Assembly (NCBI RefSeq): GCF_014205275.1
Contig: NZ_JACHND010000001.1
Location: forward strand, 7,874,001-7,938,000
Length of the DNA: 64,000 nucleotides
From: Sphaerisporangium siamense
GTDB taxonomy: Bacteria; Actinomycetota; Actinomycetes; Streptosporangiales; Streptosporangiaceae
Reading direction: 5' to 3'
Below are positions 58,146-64,000 of this stretch, in pieces (position 1 is the stretch's first letter; every line of letters begins with the position of its first letter). Both the position numbers and the translations under genes were made by a program. Below the pieces are notes generated by a model that saw only the letters and a list, made by a program, of their open reading frames with translations, was not told the origin of the DNA and made no database searches.

Positions 58146-58262
58146 CTCTCGCCGCAGGCCCGGCGTTCAAGGGTGGGCTCACGGTGATCAACCACGACGG
58201 ACCCGCACGGGTGGGAGAACTCACCCCAGCCCAAAAAGATCACCACGGTCCTGAGAATGCTG
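58146..58262 (-). repeat. Repeat copy C, inverted orientation
   Basis: The minus strand reads ACAGCATTCTCAGGACCGTGG, interrupted here, then GGGGTGAGTTCTCCCACCC, GTGCGGGTCCGTCGTGG and GAGCCCACCCTTGAA, matching the 3' two thirds of copies A and B. B and C can form a ~115-bp imperfect stem with a ~120-nt loop. Confidence 0.8.
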
Positions 58263-58318
58263 TTCACGAGCCCTTTGATCACAAGGTCAGCGCCTCGCGC
58301 AACGCTCACACGGCTGCG

Positions 58319-58522
58319 TCAAACGAGCGGTCCTTCCTTGAGTCCGCCGACGAAGGCGCGCCATACATCGGTATCGAGGACCAATACAGCCCCATCCGGC
58401 CTCTTGCCGTCCCGAACGGCTCGAACGCCGCCCGTCGAGCATGCCACCTCGACGCAGTTCTGCCCTTCGCCGCCCCAGGAACTCTTCCGCCAGGCGACGC
58501 ACGCGAAATCGGATGCGGACAT
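58319..58522 (-). CDS. DUF397 domain protein
   Basis: A 67-residue protein of the DUF397 family, recognised by CVAWRKSSWGGEGQNCVEVA (1st half) and VRDGKRPDGAVLVLDTDVW. In actinomycetes such proteins are usually encoded beside XRE/DUF5753 regulators and control development or antibiotic production. ATG with AGGAGGGG upstream; it overlaps the stop of the next DUF397 gene by 1 nt (TGATG), so the two are co-translated. Confidence 0.87.
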   Translation of the reverse strand: MSASDFACVAWRKSSWGGEGQNCVEVACSTGGVRAVRDGKRPDGAVLVLDTDVWRAFVGGLKEGPLV

Positions 58523-58809
58523 CACACCCCTCCTGCTGCCACTGAGAAGCGGAGGAGCCACTCTGCGGGTGGGTCGAACTCGCGATTCATGACGCCCATC
58601 CAGAAGGCGAGGTACTCATCGGGAGTGAATGAGAGCGCCGGGCCCTCCGGATCTTTGGAGTCCCGGACGAGAACACGGTCGGCCTGGATGTCCACGACGA
58701 CGCAGTTCCCGTTCTCCGTGCTGAAACTCGATTTGTGCCCTGCGCCGCCGCCTGGAGTGGTGTGAGTGTAGGTCGGCACCTCAAGTGGTGTCGCCTTCTC
58801 GAGTTCCAT
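58522..58809 (-). CDS. DUF397 domain protein, divergent
   Basis: A 95-residue DUF397-like protein: HKSSFSTENGNCVVVDI, VLVRDSKDPEGPALSFTPDEYLAFW. It has an N-terminal extension of ~25 residues and a longer C-terminus than the canonical ~65-residue form. AAGGAGATGTCTG precedes the ATG. Second of three DUF397 units in a row. Confidence 0.83.
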   Translation of the reverse strand: MELEKATPLEVPTYTHTTPGGGAGHKSSFSTENGNCVVVDIQADRVLVRDSKDPEGPALSFTPDEYLAFWMGVMNREFDPPAEWLLRFSVAAGGV

Positions 58810-58849
58810 CAGACATCTCCTTGGGGTAAGTCCACGATGAGCCTGGCAA

Positions 58850-59064
58850 TCAGGCCGGTGAATCGGGTTCGGATAAGTGTCCGTCCTTGAGTCCGCCGAT
58901 GAAGTCGTGCCATTCCTTCGTGTCGCTAAGCATTATGACGCCATTGGGATTCTTGCTGTCCCGGAGAGCGTGAACACCCTCCGCCGAGTCCGCCACCTCG
59001 ACACAGTCTTGACCGTTTCCACTCCGAGAGCTCTCTTCCACCAGACAACATGCGGCAGATCCAT
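58850..59064 (-). pseudogene. DUF397 gene with a 2-nt frameshift
   Basis: A good ribosome binding site (GAGAGGAGACG) and ATG (59064) open MDLPHVVWWK, the expected DUF397 start. The rest, SSRSGNGQDCVEVADSAEGV to VIMLSDTKEWHDFIGGLKDG, is in another frame. The junction on the minus strand is AAGAGAGCTCTCGG; removing one AG would restore a normal 70-residue protein, so a dinucleotide duplication in AGAGAG is likely. In the present frame the downstream part is open with the upstream DUF5753 remnant. Confidence 0.75.
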
Positions 59065-59335
59065 CACCGGCGTCTCCTCTCTGGCAATCGACCACAGGAT
59101 CAACCAACTGCCCGATGAAACGACAGGACTCATCCGGGTCCCACGCCTTCGCGCGGAGATGGTCGAACGCCAGCGTATAACGATAGACGCCCGCTTCCTT
59201 CTCGACATAGAGGCTTCCTGTTAGGTTTTCGAGAAATACGACATCGGCATCCGCCGCCTCCGGGAACTCAAATGTCGAGAAGGTGCCACTTGTGGCGGTA
59301 TGAGCTCCCGCACTGAAAGGCAGTACCTGAAGCGT
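59065..59335 (-). pseudogene. C-terminal remnant of an XRE/DUF5753 regulator
   Basis: Minus-strand translation reads NITLQVLPFSAGAHTATSGT, then STFEFPEAADADVVFLENLTG, shortened here, and YRYTLAFDHLRAKAWDPDES. This is the end of the DUF5753 domain that normally follows an N-terminal XRE helix-turn-helix. Similarity stops abruptly near 59335; the helix-turn-helix and the first ~170 residues are absent, and the MerR gene lies immediately beyond. The fragment runs in frame into the shifted DUF397 part with no stop. No start codon with a ribosome binding site is seen. Confidence 0.75.
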
Positions 59336-59389
59336 GATGTTGGATAACTGAGCCCTGCTCCGCCGGCGGAGCAGGTGGCGTTCGCGAGA

Positions 59390-60343
59390 TCAGCAGTGGG
59401 CGTGGAGGGCGGCGATCAGCCACTGGAAGGCCGGGATGGCTGATGGGGAGGACGTACCGCCGTTGAGGAGTTCCAGGAGTTGCCAGTACCGTTCCACGCG
59501 GGCGTCCGCGAGAAGTTCCAGCCGTTCGCGTAGTTCCACGCGTTCCGAGGCCGGCAGATAGGGGCTGACGATCTCGTTCAGGACCGTCTTGCCCTGGGAC
59601 GACTCGGGGGTGATCCCGTCGGCCAGTGCGCGGCCGGCGAGGGTCACCACGGCCGGGTAGAGGCCGGGACGCCACTCCGGGGCCCAGCCGTCGCCGGAGC
59701 CGGTGACGACCATCTGGCGGATCTTGCGCTGGAAGTCCTCGTCGGCGACCAGGCCCGCCAGTTCGATCCACGCGTCCACCCTCTCGGGCGACGGATCGTC
59801 GGGCATCTCGCGCATCCAGTCGGCGATGACGATCGCGTCGGGGCTCAGCCCCACTCCCTCGGTCACGCGCGTCACGAAGTCGTCGATGATCTGCCTGCGC
59901 TCGCGCACGGACAGGCGTGCCAGTTCGTTCATGAGAACCATCTCCTTCGCGGTCCCGCCGCGCGCGGCCACCGTGCTCAGCACGGCGCGGCGCAGTCGCA
60001 GGGCCCTGATCTCGGCGTCCAGTGCCTTGACGTGGGCGTCGGCGACCTGCGCGATCGTCGCCCGCCGTGCGAGCACGTCGCGGACGGCGTCCAGACCGAG
60101 ACCCAGGTCGCGCAGGGTCTTCACCAGGTCGCACCGGGCCACCGCCCGGGAGTCGTACAGCCGGTACCCGCCGGCGGACCGCCCGCTCGGCGGCAGTACC
60201 CCCGCGTCCGACCAGAACCGCACCGTCCGCGCCGCCACCCCCACCCGCCGCGCCAGTTCCCCGACCGTGTAAAGCCGCTCGTCCTCGCCCACGGGCACCC
60301 ACCCTGCACCTTCCACCCGCTGACAGCTCAAGTCGGTCGTCAT
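59390..60343 (-). CDS. MerR family transcriptional regulator
   Basis: A 317-residue protein. MerR winged helix at ~23-92 (LYTVGELARRVGVAARTVRFW, then SGRSAGGYRLYDSRAV) with the dimerisation helix to ~130. Residues ~140-317 form a large helical effector domain with Trp and Asp-rich segments, much longer than metal-sensing MerR proteins and closer to multidrug/TipA-like regulators; no Cys metal site. The ATG overlaps the GlxA-family gene stop (ATGA), so both regulators are co-translated. Confidence 0.85.
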   Translation of the reverse strand: MTTDLSCQRVEGAGWVPVGEDERLYTVGELARRVGVAARTVRFWSDAGVLPPSGRSAGGYRLYDSRAVARCDLVKTLRDLGLGLDAVRDVLARRATIAQVADAHVKALDAEIRALRLRRAVLSTVAARGGTAKEMVLMNELARLSVRERRQIIDDFVTRVTEGVGLSPDAIVIADWMREMPDDPSPERVDAWIELAGLVADEDFQRKIRQMVVTGSGDGWAPEWRPGLYPAVVTLAGRALADGITPESSQGKTVLNEIVSPYLPASERVELRERLELLADARVERYWQLLELLNGGTSSPSAIPAFQWLIAALHAHC

Positions 60344-61290
60344 CGTGGCTCGGCGCGGAACGCGCGGCGGTAGGCGCCCGGGGTTGTGCCGAGGGTGGTG
60401 AGGAAGCGCCTGCGGAGGTTGGTGGCCGAGGAGAGGCCGACGCGGCGGGCGACGGCGTCCAAGGGCAGGTCGGAGGATTCCAGCAGGTCGCGGGCCGTCG
60501 CGATCCGCTGGGCGAGCAGCCACTGTCCGGGGCTGGTGCCGAGTTGGTCGGCGAACCGCCGGGCCAGGGTACGCGCGGAGACGCCCGCGTGCGCGGCCAT
60601 GGCCTCCGTGGTCAGCGGTTCGCCGAGCCGCCTCGCGGCCCACTCCAGCAGCGGCGCGAGCGTGCCGTCGATCTGTGCCGGGTGGGGCGGCGCGGAGTAC
60701 TGCGACTGGCCGCCTTCGCGGTGGGGTGGCATGACCATGGTCCGTGCGACGTGCGCGGCGTACCGCGCGCCCTGGTCGCTGCGGAGCAGGTGCATGCACA
60801 GGTCGAAGCCTGCGCCGGCGCCGGCGCTGGTGGCCACGTCACCGTGGTCCACGTACAGCACGTCCGGATCGACCCGGATGTGGGGGAAGCGCGCGGCGAG
60901 GTCGTCCGCCAGCGCCCAGTGCGTGGTCGCCTCCCGTCCGTCCAGCAGGCCGACGTGCGCGAGCGCGAAGGCGCCGGAACAGATGCTGACCACCCGCGCT
61001 CCGCGGGAGTGCGCGTGGCGCAGCGCCTCGACCACGGCAGGTGAGGGCGGCTCGCCGGCGGGCAGCCAGCCCGGGACGACCACGGTGTCCGCCCGGTCGA
61101 GGGCGTCCAGGCCGTCGGTCACGAGCATGTCGTAGCCGGCGTACGTCGCGACCGGGCCGGGGCGCTCCGCGCACACGCCGAAGACGTACCGCTTCGGGAG
61201 TCCTGGCCGCTCGATGCCGAACACCTGGGCCACGCAGGCCAGTTCGAAGGTCGACTGCGGGGGGCGGACGAGCGCCGCCATGCGGTGCAT
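60340..61290 (-). CDS. GlxA family (DJ-1/PfpI-AraC) transcriptional regulator
   Basis: A 316-residue regulator. Residues ~8-185 are a DJ-1/PfpI-like domain with the nucleophile-elbow Cys in VVSICSGAFALA. Residues ~215-312 carry two AraC helix-turn-helix motifs (MAAHAGVSARTLARRFADQ and DAVARRVGLSSATNLRRRF). Targets of this group often lie divergently; the cupin gene starts 71 nt away. The ATG has no Shine-Dalgarno but TACTTT 6 nt upstream, suggesting a leaderless message that also carries the MerR gene. Confidence 0.9.
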   Translation of the reverse strand: MHRMAALVRPPQSTFELACVAQVFGIERPGLPKRYVFGVCAERPGPVATYAGYDMLVTDGLDALDRADTVVVPGWLPAGEPPSPAVVEALRHAHSRGARVVSICSGAFALAHVGLLDGREATTHWALADDLAARFPHIRVDPDVLYVDHGDVATSAGAGAGFDLCMHLLRSDQGARYAAHVARTMVMPPHREGGQSQYSAPPHPAQIDGTLAPLLEWAARRLGEPLTTEAMAAHAGVSARTLARRFADQLGTSPGQWLLAQRIATARDLLESSDLPLDAVARRVGLSSATNLRRRFLTTLGTTPGAYRRAFRAEPR

Positions 61291-61296
61291 GGCAGG

Positions 61297-61302
61297 AAAG
61301 TA
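61297..61302 (-). promoter_or_regulatory. Putative leaderless -10 hexamer for the GlxA-MerR operon
   Basis: TACTTT on the minus strand lies exactly 6 nt before the ATG. A partial -35 (TGTCAG) is 16 nt further upstream. Confidence 0.5.
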
Positions 61303-61361
61303 CCGCAGGATGTCTTTTCTGACACTCGGCGGTGCGACGGCCGGCCCACGAGGCTGAGCCC

Positions 61362-61694
61362 ATGACGACAGAACAGAACGCGCCCGCCTACGAGTGGTCC
61401 GCCGTCCAGGACGCCCCGGTCCGGGAACTCTTCCCGGGCATCCGCCTGCGCCCGCTGTGGAAAGGCGGCAACGGCGCGCAGGCCCTTGTGCTGGAGATGG
61501 ACGCGAACACGTGCTGGCAGGGAATCGACGTCCACGACCCGGGCCCCGAGGAGGTCTTCGTGGTCTCCGGCGTCTTCAACGACGGGACCCGCGACTACCC
61601 GGCCGGCTCCTTCATCCACGCCTCCGCAGGGACCTCCCACGTCCCGCAGACGACGACCGGCTGCACGCTGTTCCTTTTCTACCCGGAAGGCTAG
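61362..61694 (+). CDS. Cupin domain protein (ChrR-like)
   Basis: A 110-residue single cupin. Motif 1 region GIDVHDPGPEEVFVVSGVFNDG and motif 2 region YPAGSFIHASAGTSHVPQT hold the expected metal ligands (His, Glu, His, His). It matches the small ChrR-type cupin family that may bind zinc or act on oxidised ligands; catalytic role unknown. ATG start, weak ribosome binding site. Divergent from the GlxA-family regulator, which is its likely controller. Confidence 0.85.
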   Translation: MTTEQNAPAYEWSAVQDAPVRELFPGIRLRPLWKGGNGAQALVLEMDANTCWQGIDVHDPGPEEVFVVSGVFNDGTRDYPAGSFIHASAGTSHVPQTTTGCTLFLFYPEG

Positions 61695-61766
61695 ATCACT
61701 GCTGGTCACCCGGCATCACGGCCGACCGCCGTCTCCGTCTCTCCCAGCGGACCGCATGACAGACGG

Positions 61767-62309
61767 CTACTGAGCCGGGCCGGGGCGTAGGGAGGGCAGC
61801 CAGTCGTCGGCCTCTCGCGGGGAGGTGAAGTGGATGACGTGGAGGTGGGCGAAGCGGGGGTCGTGGACGCGGGTGTCGATGTCGGAGTGGCGGGTGGCGT
61901 GCTGGGTCCATGCCCACCAGGCCGGGTGGTCGGGGCTGAACCATTCGCGCCAGGTTTCCACGTTGCCGCCGAAGACGCGCTCGCGGAGCAGGGTCCTGCG
62001 CAGGGAGCGGCGGAGGACGCGAGGCATGATCACGGATCTGGGGTAGTCGAGCCAGATCACCGTGTCGGCGCGGGTCCAGAGGAGGTCGCGGACCTCCGGG
62101 TATCCGAACGAGTCGAAGACCCAGCCGGAGGTGGAGGCGATCTCGGCCACGCGCCGGGCGAATTGAGGGTCTGTCGCCCACTTCGGCCCGGTGAACCGCA
62201 GGGCGTCCAGTTCGTGGCACGGGAGCCGGAGCCGGGTCGCGACGGCCCGCGCCAGGGTGGTCTTCCCGGCTCCGCTGATACCGGCGACGAGGACGCGTCG
62301 CATGGGCAT
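61767..62309 (-). CDS. P-loop nucleoside-kinase-like protein (DNA topology modulation/FlaR-type)
   Basis: A 180-residue protein with a Walker A motif GISGAGKT (residues 10-17), the LPCHELDALRF acceptor strand, a DTVIWLDYPRSV Walker B-type strand and an Arg-rich lid (RVLRRSLRRTLLRERVFGG). It resembles adenylate-kinase-like proteins annotated as topology modulation protein or FlaR; the real substrate is unknown. Two ATG codons (62309 and 62303) are possible. It starts 5 nt after the glycosyltransferase stop, so translation is probably coupled. Confidence 0.82.
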   Translation of the reverse strand: MPMRRVLVAGISGAGKTTLARAVATRLRLPCHELDALRFTGPKWATDPQFARRVAEIASTSGWVFDSFGYPEVRDLLWTRADTVIWLDYPRSVIMPRVLRRSLRRTLLRERVFGGNVETWREWFSPDHPAWWAWTQHATRHSDIDTRVHDPRFAHLHVIHFTSPREADDWLPSLRPGPAQ

Positions 62310-62314
62310 GGTGG

Positions 62315-63997
62315 TCAGATCATCGCCAGGGGTTCCGCCGGGGTGTGGCCCGTCACGTGGGACGAGGAGAGGAGCCGTTCGGTCGCGGCGGGGCGGAGGC
62401 GGACGTAGGAGTAGCGGTCGGCGGAGTAGACGCGGACGCCGTCCGTGCGGCACTGGCGCATGAGGGTCTCGTCCCATTCCTCCGAGAGATCGGCGATGCC
62501 GAGGGCCGTGAGGGCCTGGCGGCGGGCGAGGATGGTGCCTCCGGTCACTTCGGGGAGGAACCGGTGTTCGGTGCCGGGGGCGTGGAGCAGGGTGGTCCCG
62601 GCGCCGAGAATGTGGGCGTAGTAGGACGACTTCCCGATGATCTCGGCGTCCACGGCCGCGAAGTAGCGGACGAGGTCCGCGAGATAGTGCTCGCCGTACA
62701 GGTCGCGCGGGTCCAGGACGGCGACCAGGTCGCCGTCGGCGAGGCCGAGCGCCCGGTCCAGGGCCGCGCCCCTGGTGAGCGCCCCGCCCGTCTCTCGTAC
62801 GATGACGTCGCCGCCGTGCACCGCCGCCGCGGCCTTCTCGACGGCGGCGGCGTCCACCCCTTCGGCGACGATCACGAGCTGGCCGGGGGCGTGCACCTGG
62901 TGCCGGAGCTGGGCGAGCACGTGATCGAGCTCGGCCGGGTCCGAGACGGCGGTGATCGCGGTGACGGCCCCGGCGTTCCGCAGCGAGGGCAGGCCGGCGG
63001 CGTCGAGGATCGGGTCGAGCAGCGGGGTCACGGGCACGGTGGCCCGCCAGGCGAGGTGCGCCTCGGCCGCCGACTGGTCGTCGGCCGCGAGGTACTCCCG
63101 CACCGAGGTGAGCGCGCCCCGCAGGGACTCCTCATCGGTGGGCACGGGAGCGGTGAGCTGCATGAGCGGGGTACCGCAGGCGGACAGTTCCTCCACGGTG
63201 CGCGCGTCGGCGTCCGGCCCGGCGACCACCAGCGACACCGAGCGGTAGACCGTCAGCAGGTCGTCGTAGGTCGTCTTGTCGTCCGACAACGGCCGCCAGG
63301 GAGCGTCCGCCGAGGCGCCCGCGGGGAGAAGGGATTCCGGGAAGCCGGCGGGAAGGTCGCCCTGGAGGGCCGTCCCGAGAAGGCCGACGCCCGCGCGGCC
63401 GGCCGCGGAGGGGGTCTGGTTGTGGACGCGGGGCTGGACGGACAGGGGGAGGACGGCCACGCGGTCGTGGCGGAGGGCGGCCCGCCATTCGCGGGCGCGG
63501 GCCTCCGAGGTGGCGAGGACCTGGTCGAAGTAGGACGCCACGGGAGCGCTGTGGGAGAGCGGGCCACCGGAGTGCCAGAAGATCGTGCGGATGCCGCGGC
63601 GGCCGCACTCCTCGGTCAGGTCGCGTAGGCCGCGCGTGCGCCCGGCGAGTTCTTCGAGCCAGCGGCCGCCGTTGCCCTGCAGGGGGCCGGGTTGGACGGA
63701 CTCGACGAACAGCAGGTGGGGACGGTGCTGGTCGAGCATGGCGCGCCAGTTGTCGGGGCCGAAGTTGGTGACCTGCCGCCATTCGTAGCGGAACAGCGCC
63801 TCCGAGCGGCGGTCGACGATGGCCGCGACGGTGAGGTGCGGCCGGGTGAGCGGTCCCTTGGGGACGGCGAAGCCCTCGGCCATCGGCGCGGACACGTCGG
63901 GCCCGGCGGTGGCGGGGGCCACGGGCTGGACGGCGGGGGGCTGGGCGAGCGGGGTGGGAGCGAAGTCGGAGCGCTTGGGCGCCGGGCGCTTCCTCAC
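62315..63997 (-). CDS. Two-domain glycosyltransferase, CgeB-like plus GT-A (start at window edge)
   Basis: At least 560 residues; the reading frame opens at a GTG 3 nt from the window end, so the true start may lie outside. After a Pro-rich N-terminus, residues ~50-340 resemble the CgeB/YkvP glycosyltransferase fold (HLLFVESVQPGPLQGNGGRW, shortened, IRTIFWHSGGPL, YRSVSLVVAGPDADARTVEEL). Residues ~345-540 resemble a GT2 GT-A domain (VTAITAVSDPAELDHVL, ALGLADGDLVAVLDPRDLYG). Architecture and substrate are unusual; probably modifies surface glycans. It ends 5 nt before the kinase-like gene. Confidence 0.75.
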   Translation of the reverse strand: MRKRPAPKRSDFAPTPLAQPPAVQPVAPATAGPDVSAPMAEGFAVPKGPLTRPHLTVAAIVDRRSEALFRYEWRQVTNFGPDNWRAMLDQHRPHLLFVESVQPGPLQGNGGRWLEELAGRTRGLRDLTEECGRRGIRTIFWHSGGPLSHSAPVASYFDQVLATSEARAREWRAALRHDRVAVLPLSVQPRVHNQTPSAAGRAGVGLLGTALQGDLPAGFPESLLPAGASADAPWRPLSDDKTTYDDLLTVYRSVSLVVAGPDADARTVEELSACGTPLMQLTAPVPTDEESLRGALTSVREYLAADDQSAAEAHLAWRATVPVTPLLDPILDAAGLPSLRNAGAVTAITAVSDPAELDHVLAQLRHQVHAPGQLVIVAEGVDAAAVEKAAAAVHGGDVIVRETGGALTRGAALDRALGLADGDLVAVLDPRDLYGEHYLADLVRYFAAVDAEIIGKSSYYAHILGAGTTLLHAPGTEHRFLPEVTGGTILARRQALTALGIADLSEEWDETLMRQCRTDGVRVYSADRYSYVRLRPAATERLLSSSHVTGHTPAEPLAMI

Positions 63998-64000
63998 GGG

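Larger units (their letters stand above)
57615..58318. other. Repeat-filled intergenic region
   Basis: About 700 nt without a credible gene. It holds two direct copies and one inverted copy of a ~165-bp element plus partial modules (see the repeat entries). Short ORFs here (for example 57748-57951 and 57939-58187, both with VSYPTRAGPSWSLA) are translations of the repeat and not independent genes. Confidence 0.7.

Noticed and set aside
57748-58187. Two short plus-strand ORFs sharing VSYPTRAGPSWSLA as candidate genes
   Set aside because: They are translations of repeat copies A and B, run into unrelated sequence after the repeat, and lack credible ribosome binding sites.
59390-60799. MerR regulator with a 150-residue N-terminal extension
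   Set aside because: The extension overlaps the GlxA-family gene out of frame and is Arg/Pro-rich; the ATG at 60343 with ATGA coupling is the proper start.

Overview
This 64-kb window comes from the chromosome of a very GC-rich actinobacterium. The DUF397/DUF5753 regulator remnants, the DivIVA-type polarity protein and the overall gene order suggest a mycelial member of the Streptosporangiales or a relative, but the genus cannot be fixed from sequence reading alone. The backbone is an old, conserved actinobacterial neighbourhood. As far as I recall the orders, the run lysA-hom-thrC-thrB-rho-rpmE-prfA-prmC-sua5-(glyA)-wecA-atpIBEFHAGDC-DUF2550-pduO-...-nucS-...-mce-thiolase-ybbN matches M. tuberculosis Rv1293-Rv1324 and the S. 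coelicolor SCO535x-SCO541x region. I see no transposase, integrase, rRNA, tRNA or CRISPR array.

Layout. 1-16.6 kb: start of a malic enzyme, YbbN co-chaperone, secreted S8 protease, MarR regulator, two envelope proteins, an XRE membrane regulator, thiolase, methylmalonyl-CoA epimerase, a DivIVA/Scy-like coiled-coil protein, AI-2E-type permease, SDR, hydrolase, double-domain 3-hydroxyacyl-CoA dehydrogenase and NucS. 17-24.4 kb: an accessory block holding a GT4 glycosyltransferase behind an AT-rich island, an ABC exporter with its two-component system, an aldehyde dehydrogenase and a TetR regulator. 24.4-36.3 kb: STAS protein, PduO, DUF2550, the complete F1Fo ATP synthase operon, WecA and SHMT. 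36.4-38.3 kb: a WXG-like pair that includes a long Lys/Asp/Pro repeat protein. 38.5-46.2 kb: Sua5, PrmC, RF1, L31, a second two-component system and Rho. 46.6-57.6 kb: thrB, thrC, a trio of family 2 glycosyltransferases splitting the threonine genes, hom, lysA, and an ArgS-like protein that lacks the catalytic core and sits where argS normally lies. 57.6-64 kb: a family of ~165-bp repeats in both orientations, tandem DUF397 genes next to a degraded XRE/DUF5753 gene, a MerR-GlxA regulator pair opposite a cupin gene, a P-loop kinase and a CgeB/GT-A glycosyltransferase cut by the window edge.

Functionally the window joins translation termination and quality control (prfA, prmC, rpmE, sua5, ybbN), transcription termination (rho), energy (ATP synthase), aspartate-family amino acids (lysA, hom, thrC, thrB), propionate/fatty acid catabolism (mce, pduO, thiolase, HBDH) and envelope glycosylation (wecA and five glycosyltransferases). 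Six genes show a TAnnnT hexamer 6-8 nt before the start codon, suggesting leaderless transcripts. The most unusual items are the core-less ArgS paralog, the repeat family at 57.7-58.3 kb, the broken DUF5753/DUF397 locus, the glycosyltransferase insertion in the threonine genes and the Lys-rich WXG-linked protein.
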